NCBI GenBank assembly: GCA_007125005.1
Contig: SLDY01000049.1
Coordinates: 1 to 48,162 of the forward strand
Direction of reading: 5' to 3'
DNA: 48,162 nt
Source of the DNA: Natronohydrobacter sp.
GTDB taxonomy: Bacteria; Pseudomonadota; Alphaproteobacteria; Rhodobacterales; Rhodobacteraceae
Shown: positions 1-9,917 of the stretch, piece after piece
Layout of the letters: each line of letters begins with the position of its first letter
Position numbering within the stretch: the stretch's first letter is position 1
Program-made: the position numbers and the translations under genes
The notes under the pieces: model-generated
Database searches by the model: none
Told to the model about the DNA's origin: nothing
What the model saw: the letters and a program-made list of their open reading frames with translations, nothing else

Positions 1-37
1 AACCCGCCAAGGTTTCAGCACAGATAGGGCCGGAGAT

Positions 38-2935
38 ATGGCGATGGATAAGACGTTCGACGCGAGAGCCGCAGAGGCTCGCATTGCCGCGCTTTGGGAA
101 GAAGCAGGTGCGTTCCGAGCAGGAGCGAACAAACTGCGCGAGGAGTCATACTGCATCATGATCCCACCGCCCAATGTTACGGGAAGCCTACATATGGGCC
201 ATGCCTTTAACAACACGCTTCAGGATATCCTGGTGCGCTGGAAACGTATGCAAGGCTATGACACGCTCTGGCAGCCGGGGCAGGATCATGCAGGCATTGC
301 AACGCAGATGGTGGTTGAGCGCGAATTGGCTAAGGAGGGCTTGAAGCGCGCCGAAATGGGACGTGAGGCGTTTCTGGCGAAAGTCTGGGACTGGAAGACG
401 CATTCGGGCGGTACAATCATTGGACAGCTCAAGCGGTTAGGCTGCTCGCTTGATTGGGAGCGTAACGCTTTCACGATGTCAGGTGCCACCGGGGCACCGG
501 CGGGTGAGGAAGGCAATTTCCATGACGCGGTGATCAAGGTCTTTGTCGATATGTATAACAAGGGCCTCATCTATCGTGGTAAGCGACTGGTGAACTGGGA
601 TCCACATTTCGAGACTGCAATCTCAGACCTTGAAGTCGAGAATATCGAGACCGATGGTCATATGTGGCACTTCAAATACCCGCTCGCAGGGGGCGAGACC
701 TATGAGTATTTGGAGCAAGATGAAGACGGGAACGTGATTCTGCGCGAGATCCGTAACTACATTTCGATTGCGACGACCCGCCCTGAAACAATGCTGGGAG
801 ATGGGGCGGTTGCAGTTCATCCATCAGATAAGCGTTACGCTTCAATTGTCGGAAAACTATGCGAAATCCCAGTTGGGCCAAAAGAACATCGGCGACTGAT
901 CCCGATCATCACGGATGAGTATCCCGACCCGAATTTCGGCTCGGGCGCTGTCAAGATCACCGGCGCACATGATGCAAATGATTATGGCGTTGCCAAGCGC
1001 GGTGGCATCCCGATGTATCGGCTGATGGATACCCGCGCGCAGATGCGGGCCGATGGCGCACCTTACGCCGAGGCAGCGGCGATTGCGGGGGAAGTGGCGC
1101 GCGGGCAGCGCGAGTTGTCGGAGGCTCAGGTTGATGCACTGAACCTCGTGCCGGATCATCTGCGCGGGCTTGACCGCTATGAGGCGCGCAAGCGGGTGGT
1201 CGCGGAGATCACCGCCGAAGGGCTCGCGGTGATGACGCGGGCAGATGACCCGCGCTTGGGGCGCAAGCTGGAGGCCGAGGATGATCCGGCGGCCGAGGTG
1301 CCTCTCGTTGAGGCGAAGAAGATCATGCAACCCTTTGGGGATAGGTCGAAAACCGTGATCGAGCCAATGCTGACCGATCAGTGGTTTGTTGACACGGCCA
1401 AAATCGTGGGACCAGCGCTCGATGCTGTGCGCTCTGGCCGCGTGAAGATCATGCCGGAGAGCGGTGAGAAGACCTATTATCATTGGCTTGAGAATATCGA
1501 GCCCTGGTGTATTTCGCGCCAGTTGTGGTGGGGGCATCAGATCCCGGTGTGGTATGATCCCGAAGGCAACCAGTATTGCGCGCCGACCGAGGCCGAGGCG
1601 CAGGCGCTCGCGCCAGACAGGACACTCATGCGCGACCCCGACGTCCTCGACACATGGTTCTCGTCTGGTCTCTGGCCTATTGGCACGCTGGGCTGGCCGG
1701 AAGACACTGACGCGCTAAAAAAATACTTTCCAACCAGTGTGTTGATCACCGGCTCTGACATTCTGTTCTTCTGGGTCGCGCGAATGATGATGATGCAGCT
1801 TGCCGTGGTGCAGGAGGTGCCCTTCGACCATGTCTATCTGCATGGACTGGTGCGCGACGCCAAAGGCAAGAAGATGTCAAAGAGCCTTGGAAATGTCGTC
1901 GATCCGCTAGAAATTATTGATGAATATGGCGCCGACGCGCTGCGTTTTACCAACGCCTCAATGGCCTCTCTCGGTGGCGTGCTGAAACTCGATACAAATC
2001 GTATCGCGGGCTATCGGAATTTCACCACAAAGCTCTGGAATGCCTGCCGGTTTGCCGAAATGAATGGTGTCTGGGAACGCCATGCGACGCGTTCCGCACC
2101 GCCCGCCGCTGACGCGACGGTCAATCGCTGGATCATCAGCGAGACGGCACGCGTGCGCGAGGCGGTGGATACCGCTTTGCATGACTACCGTTTTAATGAT
2201 GCCGCCAATGCGCTTTACGGTTTTGTCTGGGGCAAGGTCTGCGATTGGTATGTGGAATTCGCGAAGCCGCTTTTCGATGGCCCCGATGCCGCCGAGACGC
2301 GTGCGACAATGGCTTGGGTGCTCGATCAATGCATGATCCTGCTGCACCCCTTCATGCCCTTCGTGACCGAAGAGCTTTGGGGGCTGACCGGGGAGCGCGC
2401 GAAACTTTGCGCACATGCCGATTGGCCGGAATTCGGGGCGGAATTGGTCGATGACGATGCGATGCGAGAGATGCGCTGGGTGATCGGGCTGATCGAGACG
2501 ATCCGTTCGGCGCGAGCACAATTGCGCGTGCCGGTAGGGCTGAAGCTGAACATGGTGCAACTCGATCTCGATGCCGAGGGACGCGCGGCGCTCGGGCGCA
2601 ATATGGCACTGGTGATGAAGCTTGCGCGAATTTCCAGACTCGAGGAAGTCGCGGAACTGCCCAAAGGGTCGATCACGGTGACTGTGGAAGGTGGCAGTTT
2701 CGGGTTGCCGCTGGAAGGTGTGATCGACATCGCTGCCGAACGCGCGCGGCTGGAGAAGACAAGCGCCAAGGCGGAGAAGGAGCTAAGCGGGATCGACGGG
2801 CAGTTGCGTAATGCAAAATTCGTCGAAAGCGCCCCCGAAGAGGTGGTCAGCGAGGCGCGCGAGCGTGCGGAAGTGTTGCGCGAAGAAATCGGGCGGTTGC
2901 GCGCGGCGATCGGTCAGTTGGAGCGCGCAGGCTGA
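38..2935 (+). CDS. valS: Valine--tRNA ligase (ValRS)
   Basis: Class I aminoacyl-tRNA synthetase that charges tRNA-Val in the cytoplasm and edits mischarged Thr. The 965-residue length is normal for the family. The HIGH-type motif is at [14 protein letters not shown] (about residues 43-56), the CP1 editing domain follows in the first half ([10 protein letters not shown]), and the KMSKS loop reads [10 protein letters not shown] near residue 610. The last 80 or so residues are charged and predicted coiled coil, as expected for ValRS. A GGAG at 32-35 lies too close to the ATG at 38 and fits the ATG at 44 better, so the true start may be two codons downstream. It converges with the MarR-type gene on the opposite strand. 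Confidence 0.98.
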   Translation: MAMDKTFDARAAEARIAALWEEAGAFRAGANKLREESYCIMIPPPNVTGSLHMGHAFNNTLQDILVRWKRMQGYDTLWQPGQDHAGIATQMVVERELAKEGLKRAEMGREAFLAKVWDWKTHSGGTIIGQLKRLGCSLDWERNAFTMSGATGAPAGEEGNFHDAVIKVFVDMYNKGLIYRGKRLVNWDPHFETAISDLEVENIETDGHMWHFKYPLAGGETYEYLEQDEDGNVILREIRNYISIATTRPETMLGDGAVAVHPSDKRYASIVGKLCEIPVGPKEHRRLIPIITDEYPDPNFGSGAVKITGAHDANDYGVAKRGGIPMYRLMDTRAQMRADGAPYAEAAAIAGEVARGQRELSEAQVDALNLVPDHLRGLDRYEARKRVVAEITAEGLAVMTRADDPRLGRKLEAEDDPAAEVPLVEAKKIMQPFGDRSKTVIEPMLTDQWFVDTAKIVGPALDAVRSGRVKIMPESGEKTYYHWLENIEPWCISRQLWWGHQIPVWYDPEGNQYCAPTEAEAQALAPDRTLMRDPDVLDTWFSSGLWPIGTLGWPEDTDALKKYFPTSVLITGSDILFFWVARMMMMQLAVVQEVPFDHVYLHGLVRDAKGKKMSKSLGNVVDPLEIIDEYGADALRFTNASMASLGGVLKLDTNRIAGYRNFTTKLWNACRFAEMNGVWERHATRSAPPAADATVNRWIISETARVREAVDTALHDYRFNDAANALYGFVWGKVCDWYVEFAKPLFDGPDAAETRATMAWVLDQCMILLHPFMPFVTEELWGLTGERAKLCAHADWPEFGAELVDDDAMREMRWVIGLIETIRSARAQLRVPVGLKLNMVQLDLDAEGRAALGRNMALVMKLARISRLEEVAELPKGSITVTVEGGSFGLPLEGVIDIAAERARLEKTSAKAEKELSGIDGQLRNAKFVESAPEEVVSEARERAEVLREEIGRLRAAIGQLERAG

Positions 2936-3038
2936 GTCTGAGTCTTTGAGGGAGGAGCGGGCTTGCCCCCAATTGAGGTGGGCCGCGCCCGCGTCGTGCC
3001 TGCTGGCGCTCCAGCCCGGCCTACAAAACTGGTCCGCC

Positions 3039-3623
3039 TTACCGCGCGGAGGGTTCGAAATCGACACAGATCGCCTGCATTTCCGGAAGGCTCAGGAAGC
3101 TCCGTGTCGAGAGGCAAAAATAGCTGCCATCGTCCTGATGGCAGTGATTGCATTCTGAGCAGCTTCCGAATACCGGCGCCTTGCGATCCTCGGCCAAGGT
3201 GACGATGGTCTGCCCTAATGCATCGGCCAGCGCATCGCGCCGCTCTGGCGCGAGGCGCTCGAGCGCCTTGCGCAAATCTTCGAGTGGGTCATGACGCAGT
3301 ATCTCGCGCCCGGCTTCGGTGATTTCGATCACGGTGCTGCGGGCATCGCTCTCATGGCTCTGCCGCCTCAGAAGCCCCAGAACCACCAGCGATTTCACAG
3401 TTTGCGAGGCAGTGCCGCGCGTTGTCGCATGAAACTCGGAAAACGCCGAGGGTGTGCGCGAAAAGCGGTTTGCGCGTGCGAAATAGCGCAGCGCTGTCCA
3501 TTGCGCAGCGGTAAGACTTTGCGGCGCTGTTTCCGCGCAACGTGCGGATGCCTGGCCCAACCGGGACAGATAAACGATGAGGTCTGCAAGATTGCAAGCG
3601 CTGGGACGGGCTGATTTGCTCAT
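3039..3623 (-). CDS. MarR-family regulator with C-terminal cysteine cluster
   Basis: Probable winged-helix transcriptional regulator of 194 residues. The MarR core spans about residues 12-145; the recognition-helix region (TTRGTASQTVKSL) and the wing (ESDARSTVIEITEAGREIL) are readable. After the core comes a tail with C155-x2-C158-x2-C161 plus C170, C186 and two histidines, which is not part of a standard MarR protein and could bind metal or an Fe-S cluster, or sense redox state (inference). The ATG at 3623 is preferred; an in-frame TTG at 3671 would add 16 residues and run toward the palindrome. The gene is divergent from the sigma-32 gene and shares its 5' region, which contains a palindrome at 3675-3705. 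The ligand is unknown. Confidence 0.85.
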   Translation of the reverse strand: MSKSARPSACNLADLIVYLSRLGQASARCAETAPQSLTAAQWTALRYFARANRFSRTPSAFSEFHATTRGTASQTVKSLVVLGLLRRQSHESDARSTVIEITEAGREILRHDPLEDLRKALERLAPERRDALADALGQTIVTLAEDRKAPVFGSCSECNHCHQDDGSYFCLSTRSFLSLPEMQAICVDFEPSAR

Positions 3624-3674
3624 ACAGGCGAAGTAATCCTGCCTTGGGGAGTTGACAAGGCTATCCGCCAATTG

Positions 3675-3705
3675 GTAGCGATACGAAATAATATTGTAAC
3701 GCTAC
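3675..3705. promoter_or_regulatory. Palindromic operator candidate between MarR gene and rpoH
   Basis: Arms GTAGCGATAC (3675-3684) and GTAACGCTAC (3696-3705) are inverted copies matching at 9 of 10 positions. The inner 11 bases are AT-rich and continue the dyad partly around a centre at 3690. The site lies in the 97-bp gap between divergent genes, 16 bp before the sigma-factor ATG. Size and symmetry suit a MarR dimer operator. A TTGACA (3652-3657) with TAGCGA 18 bp downstream may be the rpoH promoter, which would place the dyad over the -10 and start-site region, so bound regulator would block it (inference). Confidence 0.55.
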
Positions 3706-3720
3706 TATCAGAGTGTCGAA

Positions 3721-4575
3721 ATGGAATCACGCGATCCCCGGACCAGCCGCTTCATCAAAGACGCGATGGCAAGTGAAATGCTTGATGCGGAAACCGAGCA
3801 GATGCTTGCCAAGGCTTGGCGCGATGCGCGTGATGAAGCTGCGCTCCACCGCCTGATCATTGCCTATACGCGGCTTGCGATTTCGGTTGCCGCACGGTTC
3901 CGTCGCTATGGCTTTCCGCTCGATGATCTGATCCAGCAGGGTAATCTGGGATTGATGAGGGCCGCTGAGAAATATGACCCCGATAATGGCGCACGGTTTT
4001 CAACCTATGCGGCTTGGTGGATCCGCGCTTCGATGCAGGAATATGTGATGCGCAACTGGTCTGTGGTGCGGACCGCAACAAATGCATCGCAGAAAAAGCT
4101 GTTCTTCCATCTGCGCAAGACCCTGATAAAGCTCGAGAACGGAGAGATCCGACAGGAAAACCTGAGCCAGTCGATTGCCCGAGAATTGGATGTGCCCGAG
4201 GAACAGGTCGAGATCATGCTGGGACGAATGTCCGGGCAGGATCTGTCACTCAATACCCCGCAAAGCGATGGCGAAGACGGGCGCGATTGGCTCGATACTA
4301 TCGAGGATGGCAGCGTTGCGACAGAGACTCGCGTGCTTAATGATCTGGAAGCGCAGCGCAGACGCCGTTTGCTCTACACCGCCGTGCAGAAACTTCCAGA
4401 GCGTGAGCGGCAGATAATTGCAGAGCGCCATCTGAATGAAGAACCGCGCACACTTGCAGAAATCGGCAAGGATTTGGGGATCTCGAAGGAACGAGTGCGC
4501 CAACTTGAGGAACGCGCCATGGCGCGAATTACCGATGCTGTGCGCGATGCTACACAGATTGGGCTTCCGGCGTGA
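3721..4575 (+). CDS. rpoH: RNA polymerase sigma-32 factor, RpoHII-like
   Basis: Alternative sigma factor of 284 residues with region 2 (about 45-115, DLIQQGNLGLMRAAEKYDP and FSTYAAWWIRASMQEYVM) and region 4 (about 215-275, helix-turn-helix LAEIGKDLGISKERVRQLE). The RpoH box QKKLFFHLRK between regions 2 and 3 separates it from sigma-70 and other groups. The N-terminus is short and lacks the lead-in of RpoHI, so it looks like the second sigma-32 (RpoHII), which in Rhodobacter sphaeroides serves the singlet-oxygen and oxidative stress response. The subtype is inferred. The gene is divergent from a MarR-type gene with a cysteine cluster, suggesting redox-linked control. Confidence 0.9.
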   Translation: MESRDPRTSRFIKDAMASEMLDAETEQMLAKAWRDARDEAALHRLIIAYTRLAISVAARFRRYGFPLDDLIQQGNLGLMRAAEKYDPDNGARFSTYAAWWIRASMQEYVMRNWSVVRTATNASQKKLFFHLRKTLIKLENGEIRQENLSQSIARELDVPEEQVEIMLGRMSGQDLSLNTPQSDGEDGRDWLDTIEDGSVATETRVLNDLEAQRRRRLLYTAVQKLPERERQIIAERHLNEEPRTLAEIGKDLGISKERVRQLEERAMARITDAVRDATQIGLPA

Positions 4576-4634
4576 CGCCTTGATCCCCGCCATGGATTGT
4601 GCGACCCGTGACCTCCGCAGGGAGGGGACTTGCA

Positions 4635-5000
4635 GTGAGCAAGATCAGAACAGGGTATCGTATGAAGGCGTTCGTGCTATCGGGCGTGTTGTTAGTGATA
4701 AGCACGATACTCTTTATTTATCCTATGGATGGCCCTACGGAACCGCGAATCTTCGGGCCTGACAAGATCGTCCATTACCTGCTTTTTTTCGCGATGGTGC
4801 TGCCTGCATTGAGCGTAAAGCCTATGATCTGGGTTTGGCTGGTACCTCTTGCGATCTGTTATGGAATCTTGATCGAACTCATCCAGCCTTACTTCGGGCG
4901 CGGTCGTGATGTCGCGGATATGGTTGCAAATGCGTTAGGGGCTTTGTCCGCCATACCTGTGGCGCGATGGCTAAACCGCCGATTTATCGAACTACGGTAG
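4635..5000 (+). CDS. VanZ-family small membrane protein
   Basis: Protein of 121 residues with three or four hydrophobic segments. It carries the VanZ-like signature DKIVHYLLFFAMVLPAL followed by IELIQPYFGRGRD and a DMVANALGALSA helix. The GTG at 4635 is chosen because GGAGG at 4620-4624 sits about 10 bases upstream; the ATG at 4662 is an in-frame alternative with no such site. The biochemical role of chromosomal VanZ-like proteins of this size is not known, and they should not be read as teicoplanin resistance. The last 9 bases overlap tail-to-tail with the DUF2125 gene. Confidence 0.8.
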   Translation: MSKIRTGYRMKAFVLSGVLLVISTILFIYPMDGPTEPRIFGPDKIVHYLLFFAMVLPALSVKPMIWVWLVPLAICYGILIELIQPYFGRGRDVADMVANALGALSAIPVARWLNRRFIELR

Positions 5001-5933
5001 TTCTGCTAGCATGAGCGGACCTAGAAAGATTTTCGAATCCCGGATCTGGAGTGGAAGGCTGATTTCACCGGTTGTCGGATCTGACTGCGAAGCCAGCAGC
5101 ATCCCCGCCATCATGGCCATATCCGGCGCAAGCCAACCGGATGAGACGATCAGCTGGTGAAGTGGTTTCCAGTTTGATGCTTTGAGCGTAGCTTCGCCAT
5201 CAAGATTGCCCGCATCGTGCGATAGAGTACCACCAAGCGAGAGATGCAATGGGCCCCATTCGAGATACAGCTGGTCGAGCACCAATGTTTCAAACGCGGG
5301 TAGGGGTGCACCGAACATGACCGGATTAGAATATTCTATGCCAGCATCAACAGAGAACCGGCTGATATGTTGCGGTAGGATGCCATCAGGGTCCAGTTGA
5401 GCGCGCAGTGATGGCGCCAGTTCGATGTCTCTGGCTGATCCCTCAAGCATGTAATCTGGGCTGCCGTCTTGTGTTAACAGAAGATCAATATCCGCCACGC
5501 CTTGCAGCAGTAGAGATGGCGCTATGTGCAAGGACTGCATCTGCAGCATAAAAAGGTTGAGTTGTGAATTGCGTTCCAGCGTCAGTTCGCCGCGTGCAAC
5601 TGAACTGCTTAAAACAAAAGTCTGTGTCCCGATTTCAATTTCCTGTTCCGAAGCAAGCGTGAATTCGATTTGGTCTGGTTGGTAACTGGGCGTTGCAAGG
5701 TCGAGATATGGACTTTGCCAGCGAATACCCCCGGTTCGCCCTTGCCAGCTTGGAGCCTCAAGTCGCAGGCGAAAGCTGAGTGGGAATCCCGTAACTGTCT
5801 GCGGGGTGGCATTCAAATGAGGTGCATCAGCGATGATCTGTGCCGTTAGTTTGCTCATCATCCTCGCCGAATAAAACCAATAACCGCAAAAAACAGCAGC
5901 ACTAATCAGGCACAGGGTTGCAATCAGACGCAT
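4992..5933 (-). CDS. DUF2125 domain protein, membrane-anchored
   Basis: Protein of 313 residues with one N-terminal hydrophobic segment (about residues 3-21, LIATLCLISAAVFCGYWFY), so it is probably a periplasmic protein anchored by an uncleaved signal. The rest is beta-rich with motifs such as GFPLSFRLRLEAPSW and LDGEATLKASNW, which I recognise as the DUF2125 family common in alphaproteobacteria. The repeated beta-strand pattern resembles AsmA-like outer-membrane-assembly proteins, but that is only an impression. It is divergent from the ChaC-type gene (69 bp between starts). Function unknown. Confidence 0.8.
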   Translation of the reverse strand: MRLIATLCLISAAVFCGYWFYSARMMSKLTAQIIADAPHLNATPQTVTGFPLSFRLRLEAPSWQGRTGGIRWQSPYLDLATPSYQPDQIEFTLASEQEIEIGTQTFVLSSSVARGELTLERNSQLNLFMLQMQSLHIAPSLLLQGVADIDLLLTQDGSPDYMLEGSARDIELAPSLRAQLDPDGILPQHISRFSVDAGIEYSNPVMFGAPLPAFETLVLDQLYLEWGPLHLSLGGTLSHDAGNLDGEATLKASNWKPLHQLIVSSGWLAPDMAMMAGMLLASQSDPTTGEISLPLQIRDSKIFLGPLMLAELP

Positions 5934-6001
5934 GTAACAAGCCTCTCTTCCGGTTGCGGCAGATACGGTTTACACCCAGCGCAATGGAAAGGACCAGTCA
6001 C

Positions 6002-6562
6002 ATGCGCGCGCAGGCTTCGATTTGGATTTTTGGCTATGGTTCACTTATCTGGGAGCCAGGTTTCGCCTATTCCAGCCGCCATATTGCCCGATTGGAGGGG
6101 TATGAACGCAGCTTTTGCATGCGATCAATCCACCATCGGGGTAGTGTGGCCTCACCCGGGCTCGTTCTGGCACTTGATAAGGGGCAGGGTGGCTGTGAAG
6201 GGGTCGCGTTCGAGGTCCCGGAGGTCATCGCGGCAGAGAGCTTGGAGTATCTGCGTGCGCGTGAGTTGATCTCGGCTGCTTATCTGGAATCTCATGCTCG
6301 GGTAACTTTGCGCGATGGACGCAGGGTTGAGGCAGTGACCTACATTATCGATCAGGCTCATGATCAATATTGTGCCGGGCTTTCTTTGGAAGATCAGGCG
6401 CGTATCATTGCCCGCGCGCATGGTGGCCGTGGTCCTAATTGCGAATATTTATTCAACACTGCTGCGCATCTGGCGGAGCTTGGGTTGCAAGACCCTCAGC
6501 TTGATTGGCTTGTCGCGCGTGTTCAGGAACTGCGTGCGGGCGACGAGCGTCGGAAAGCTTAG
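6002..6562 (+). CDS. Gamma-glutamylcyclotransferase, ChaC-type
   Basis: Predicted cytosolic enzyme of 186 residues that would split gamma-glutamyl peptides, most likely glutathione, to 5-oxoproline and the remaining dipeptide. The substrate-binding loop GYGSLIW is at residues 11-17, followed by the family features RSFCMRSIHHRGS and PGLVLALDKG, and the C-terminal GRGPNCEYLFNTAAHL. The ATG at 6002 has AAAGGA 7 bases upstream; longer in-frame versions would overlap the DUF2125 promoter. The 3' end overlaps the hemerythrin gene stop by 4 bases. A family-level call is firm; specificity for glutathione is inferred from the ChaC relation. Confidence 0.88.
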   Translation: MRAQASIWIFGYGSLIWEPGFAYSSRHIARLEGYERSFCMRSIHHRGSVASPGLVLALDKGQGGCEGVAFEVPEVIAAESLEYLRARELISAAYLESHARVTLRDGRRVEAVTYIIDQAHDQYCAGLSLEDQARIIARAHGGRGPNCEYLFNTAAHLAELGLQDPQLDWLVARVQELRAGDERRKA

Positions 6563-7101
6563 AAGCGCAAGGCGTGATGCAGGATAACGGGGACGACAAG
6601 CTCCTCTTCATCGACAAGATGCCTGTCAAGAAACCTCTCAAAGCCATCAAGTCGCGCAAGCATTGCACCTGCGCTTTCTTTGCTCAGAGTGCGCAAATGA
6701 GAGTTTGCTGACTCTGTGAGTGCCGAGAGTTCGCCATCGAGTGTCTGATGATCCGCGTCAAGTACCTCGAAGCCGCGCACAAGACGCGTCTCCGCTGCCG
6801 AGAGGACAGGAAAATAATGCGCGTCTTCGATATGGTGATGGCCGTGCAATTCGTTGATCAGGAACCCACCGATCCGCGACGTCATCTGCCCATGGGCCTG
6901 TGCTTCACGAGCCTTGTCAAGAAACAAGCGTGTATCGTCTTGCCATTGCGCAAGAGCGCGCCGGAACATCAGATGCCGCTCCAGCCAGAACCGGGTCAGC
7001 CCATCGAAATGCCGGTGACTTTGCCAGATGTCGCGCGGATATTGCTCGAGCAGCACCCGCAGCGAATCTGGCAGGCGGCTGCGATGGTAGAGATCATCCA
7101 T
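6559..7101 (-). CDS. Hemerythrin-domain (HHE) protein
   Basis: Four-helix-bundle protein of 180 residues with probable di-iron ligands: H29/H31 in SHRHFDGL, H43, the cluster [13 protein letters not shown] near residue 85, DHQTLDGEL, and a C-terminal [11 protein letters not shown]. Such proteins bind O2 or sense or repair iron and redox damage; which applies here is not visible. The ATG at 7101 overlaps the end of proS by 8 bases, so translation is probably coupled and the two form an operon. An upstream in-frame start within proS (to 7185) has no ribosome binding site advantage. Confidence 0.85.
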   Translation of the reverse strand: MDDLYHRSRLPDSLRVLLEQYPRDIWQSHRHFDGLTRFWLERHLMFRRALAQWQDDTRLFLDKAREAQAHGQMTSRIGGFLINELHGHHHIEDAHYFPVLSAAETRLVRGFEVLDADHQTLDGELSALTESANSHLRTLSKESAGAMLARLDGFERFLDRHLVDEEELVVPVILHHALRF

Positions 7102-8428
7102 AGATCTGTGCGATCCGGTCCACAGCAGCCTCTGGCGACATTTCCTCGCTTTCGCCATTGCGGCGCGAGGTGAGTTCAACGACACCCTTTTCCAGCCCCC
7201 GCGGCCCCACAGTAATGCGCCAAGGCAGGCCGATCAGATCCATCGTTGCGAATTTCGCACCTGCGCGATCGGTGCGGTCGTCATATAGGGGCTCAAACCC
7301 TTTTGAGATGAGCGCCTTGTAGAGGCCCTCACAGGCCGCATCGGCAGCGCTATCTCCTTGCTTGAGATTTACGATCCCGGCATGGAAGGGCGTCACCCCC
7401 TCAGGCCAGATGATGCCCTTTTCGTCATGGCTCGCCTCGATAATCGCGCCCAGAAGGCGCGAAACACCGATTCCATGGCTCCCCATATGGACCGGCACAC
7501 GCTCACCTTTCGCATTTACAACAACTGCGCCCATGGCCTCGGAGTATTTTGTACCGAAATAGAAAATCTGCCCCACCTCGATCCCGCGTGCGGAGCGTCG
7601 GCGCGCTTCGGGCACCTGCGCGTGAAAGGTCGCCTCGTCATGCGTCTCATCCGTTCGGGCATAGCGTGAGGTGAATTCCTCCAGCACGGCCTGACATTCA
7701 GCTACCGAATCATAATCTACAGCGCGGTCACCAAAGCGCAGATCGGTGATTTCACTGTCATAAAAGACTTCCGACTCGCCGGTTTCGGCCAGCACCAGAA
7801 ACTCATGCGTGTCATCACCGCCAATCGGCCCGCTATCGGCGCGCATCGGGATCGCTTGCAGACCCATGCGCTCATAGCTGCGCAGATAGCTCACAAGATG
7901 GCGGTTATAGGCATGCAGCGCTGCGTCTTTGTCCACATCAAAATTATATCCATCTTTCATTAAAAATTCGCGACCGCGCATCACGCCGAAACGTGGGCGG
8001 ATTTCGTCGCGGAATTTCCACTGGATGTGATAGAGCGTCAGCGGCAGGTCCCTGTAGCTGGTAATATGCGACCGGAAAATGTCAGTGATCAACTCCTCAT
8101 TGGTCGGCCCATAAAGCATGTCACGGCCATGACGATCGGTGATGCGCAGCATCTCCTGACCATAATCGTCATAGCGCCCGCTTTCGCGCCAAAGTTCTGC
8201 CGATTGCAGCGTGGGCATCAACATCGGGATATGACCGGCGCGCATCTGTTCCTCATGCACGATCTGTTCGATCCTGCGCAGCACCTTGTAGCCCAGAGGG
8301 AGCCAGGAATAGATACCAGCGGATGCCTGTTTGATCATGCCCGCACGCAGCATCAGCCGATGGCTGACAATCTGTGCCTCGGAAGGGGTTTCTTTGAGAA
8401 CGGGCAGAAAATATCGGCTCAGGCGCAT
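7094..8428 (-). CDS. proS: Proline--tRNA ligase, short alphaproteobacterial form
   Basis: Class II aminoacyl-tRNA synthetase of 444 residues that charges tRNA-Pro. It is about 130 residues shorter than the E. coli enzyme because the INS editing domain between motifs 2 and 3 is absent, the usual state in alphaproteobacteria. Visible landmarks are [23 protein letters not shown] (motif 1 region), [11 protein letters not shown], the motif 2 region [21 protein letters not shown], and the anticodon-binding domain at the C-terminus. The start ATG at 8428 has GAGAGG upstream and matches the family N-terminus MRLSRYFLP. It is followed immediately by the overlapping hemerythrin gene. Confidence 0.97.
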   Translation of the reverse strand: MRLSRYFLPVLKETPSEAQIVSHRLMLRAGMIKQASAGIYSWLPLGYKVLRRIEQIVHEEQMRAGHIPMLMPTLQSAELWRESGRYDDYGQEMLRITDRHGRDMLYGPTNEELITDIFRSHITSYRDLPLTLYHIQWKFRDEIRPRFGVMRGREFLMKDGYNFDVDKDAALHAYNRHLVSYLRSYERMGLQAIPMRADSGPIGGDDTHEFLVLAETGESEVFYDSEITDLRFGDRAVDYDSVAECQAVLEEFTSRYARTDETHDEATFHAQVPEARRRSARGIEVGQIFYFGTKYSEAMGAVVVNAKGERVPVHMGSHGIGVSRLLGAIIEASHDEKGIIWPEGVTPFHAGIVNLKQGDSAADAACEGLYKALISKGFEPLYDDRTDRAGAKFATMDLIGLPWRITVGPRGLEKGVVELTSRRNGESEEMSPEAAVDRIAQIYG

Positions 8429-8651
8429 TGGCTTGCCTCTCGTGAACTGTATCAACTCCAGGACGGGTTTAGGCGAGGTTGTGCGCAGGGGCAAGGTATC
8501 AGGCAAGGCAACCCGTGCATTGTCCGCAGCAGAACACAAGCGCGCAAGATCCGGCACAGAGCCGCTACAACTCGCCTTCCCAGACTTCCCCTATCCGTCA
8601 AATGCCGGTATCACAGCGCCAAAGAGCGGTTCATGACAGGAGAATAGGCGG

Positions 8652-9917
8652 ATGCGCAGAGTCGTGGTGACAGGGCTGGGTCTGGTGACACCCCTTGCTT
8701 GTGGTGTCGAGGCAACCTGGTCCCGGCTTCTAAATGGACAATCGGGCGCAGGGCCCATTACCCGTTTCGATGCGAGCCATCTTGCAACAACCTATGCCTG
8801 CGAAATCCCTCGCGGCGATGGATCTGACGGCAGCTTCAATCCAGATGACTGGATGGAGCCGAAAGAGGCACGCAAGGTCGATGAGTTCATCCTGTATGGG
8901 GTAGCTGCTGCCGAACAGGCAGTGCGCGACTCTGGCTGGATGCCCGAAGATGAGGACTCGCGCTGCCGGACGGGAGTGATGATCGGTTCGGGGATAGGCG
9001 GTCTCTCAGCCATCGCTGATACGGCGGTATTGCTGAAAGAACGCGGGCCACGCAGGGTTTCACCCTTTTTCATACCTTCGGCACTGATCAATCTTGTTTC
9101 AGGGCAGGTGAGTATTCGTTATGGCTTCAAGGGGCCCAACCATGCAGTGGTGACAGCCTGTTCCACCGGGGCGCATGCCATCGGAGATGCCGCGCGTATT
9201 ATCCAGTGGGGCGATGCCGATGTAATGATCGCAGGCGGCGCGGAAAGTCCGATTTCAGAGATTGGGATTGCCGGATTCAATGCGTGCAAAGCGCTTTCAA
9301 CCAAGCGCGGCGACGATCCCAAAGCTGCGTCGCGCCCGTATGACGCTGACCGCGACGGGTTCGTGATGGGCGAGGGTGCGGGTGTTGTCGTTCTTGAGGA
9401 ATATGAGCACGCAAAGGCGCGCGGGGCAAAAATCTATGCCGAGGTTCTGGGCTATGGCATGTCAGGCGATGCCTATCATATCACCGCCCCATCCGAGGAC
9501 GGCGCAGGGGCGTTGCGCTCAATGAGAGCGGCTGTTTCGCGCGCAGGCATTGCGCCCTCACAGATCGATTATATCAATGCGCATGGCACCTCGACCATGG
9601 CCGATGTAATCGAACTGGCTGCTGTAGAGCGCCTTTTGGGGGAGGGGGCTGCAAACGCCACGATGTCCTCGACGAAATCGGCCATCGGTCATCTTCTGGG
9701 AGCGGCTGGCGCTGTCGAGGCAATTTTCTGCGTGCTCGCGATCCGCGACCAGATCGCGCCTCCGACACTCAATCTTGACGCGCCCGCCGTCGAAACTCCC
9801 ATTGATCTCGCGCCGAAAGTTGCGCGTAAATGTGATATCCGCATTGCGCTCTCCAATAGTTTCGGTTTTGGCGGCACGAATGCCAGCCTGATACTTGGGA
9901 AAGTTGACGCCGGATGA
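8652..9917 (+). CDS. fabF: 3-oxoacyl-ACP synthase II (KASII)
   Basis: Elongating condensing enzyme of type II fatty acid synthesis, 421 residues. The active-site cysteine is in TACSTGAHA, the first histidine in NAHGTSTMAD, and the second in SAIGHLLGAAGAVE, with the Gly-rich C-terminal FGFGGTNAS. After the first histidine it reads STMADVIE in place of the more widespread STPLGDKxE, a variant I associate with Rhodobacteraceae. AGGAG lies 9 bases before the ATG. There is no acpP upstream in this window. It is coupled to mltG through an ATGA overlap, linking fatty-acid and cell-wall genes as in many proteobacteria. Confidence 0.96.
   Translation: MRRVVVTGLGLVTPLACGVEATWSRLLNGQSGAGPITRFDASHLATTYACEIPRGDGSDGSFNPDDWMEPKEARKVDEFILYGVAAAEQAVRDSGWMPEDEDSRCRTGVMIGSGIGGLSAIADTAVLLKERGPRRVSPFFIPSALINLVSGQVSIRYGFKGPNHAVVTACSTGAHAIGDAARIIQWGDADVMIAGGAESPISEIGIAGFNACKALSTKRGDDPKAASRPYDADRDGFVMGEGAGVVVLEEYEHAKARGAKIYAEVLGYGMSGDAYHITAPSEDGAGALRSMRAAVSRAGIAPSQIDYINAHGTSTMADVIELAAVERLLGEGAANATMSSTKSAIGHLLGAAGAVEAIFCVLAIRDQIAPPTLNLDAPAVETPIDLAPKVARKCDIRIALSNSFGFGGTNASLILGKVDAG

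Noticed and set aside
857-1537. Long open frame antisense to valS
   Set aside because: It lies wholly inside a clear ValRS gene, has no recognisable domain and reflects codon bias of the sense frame.
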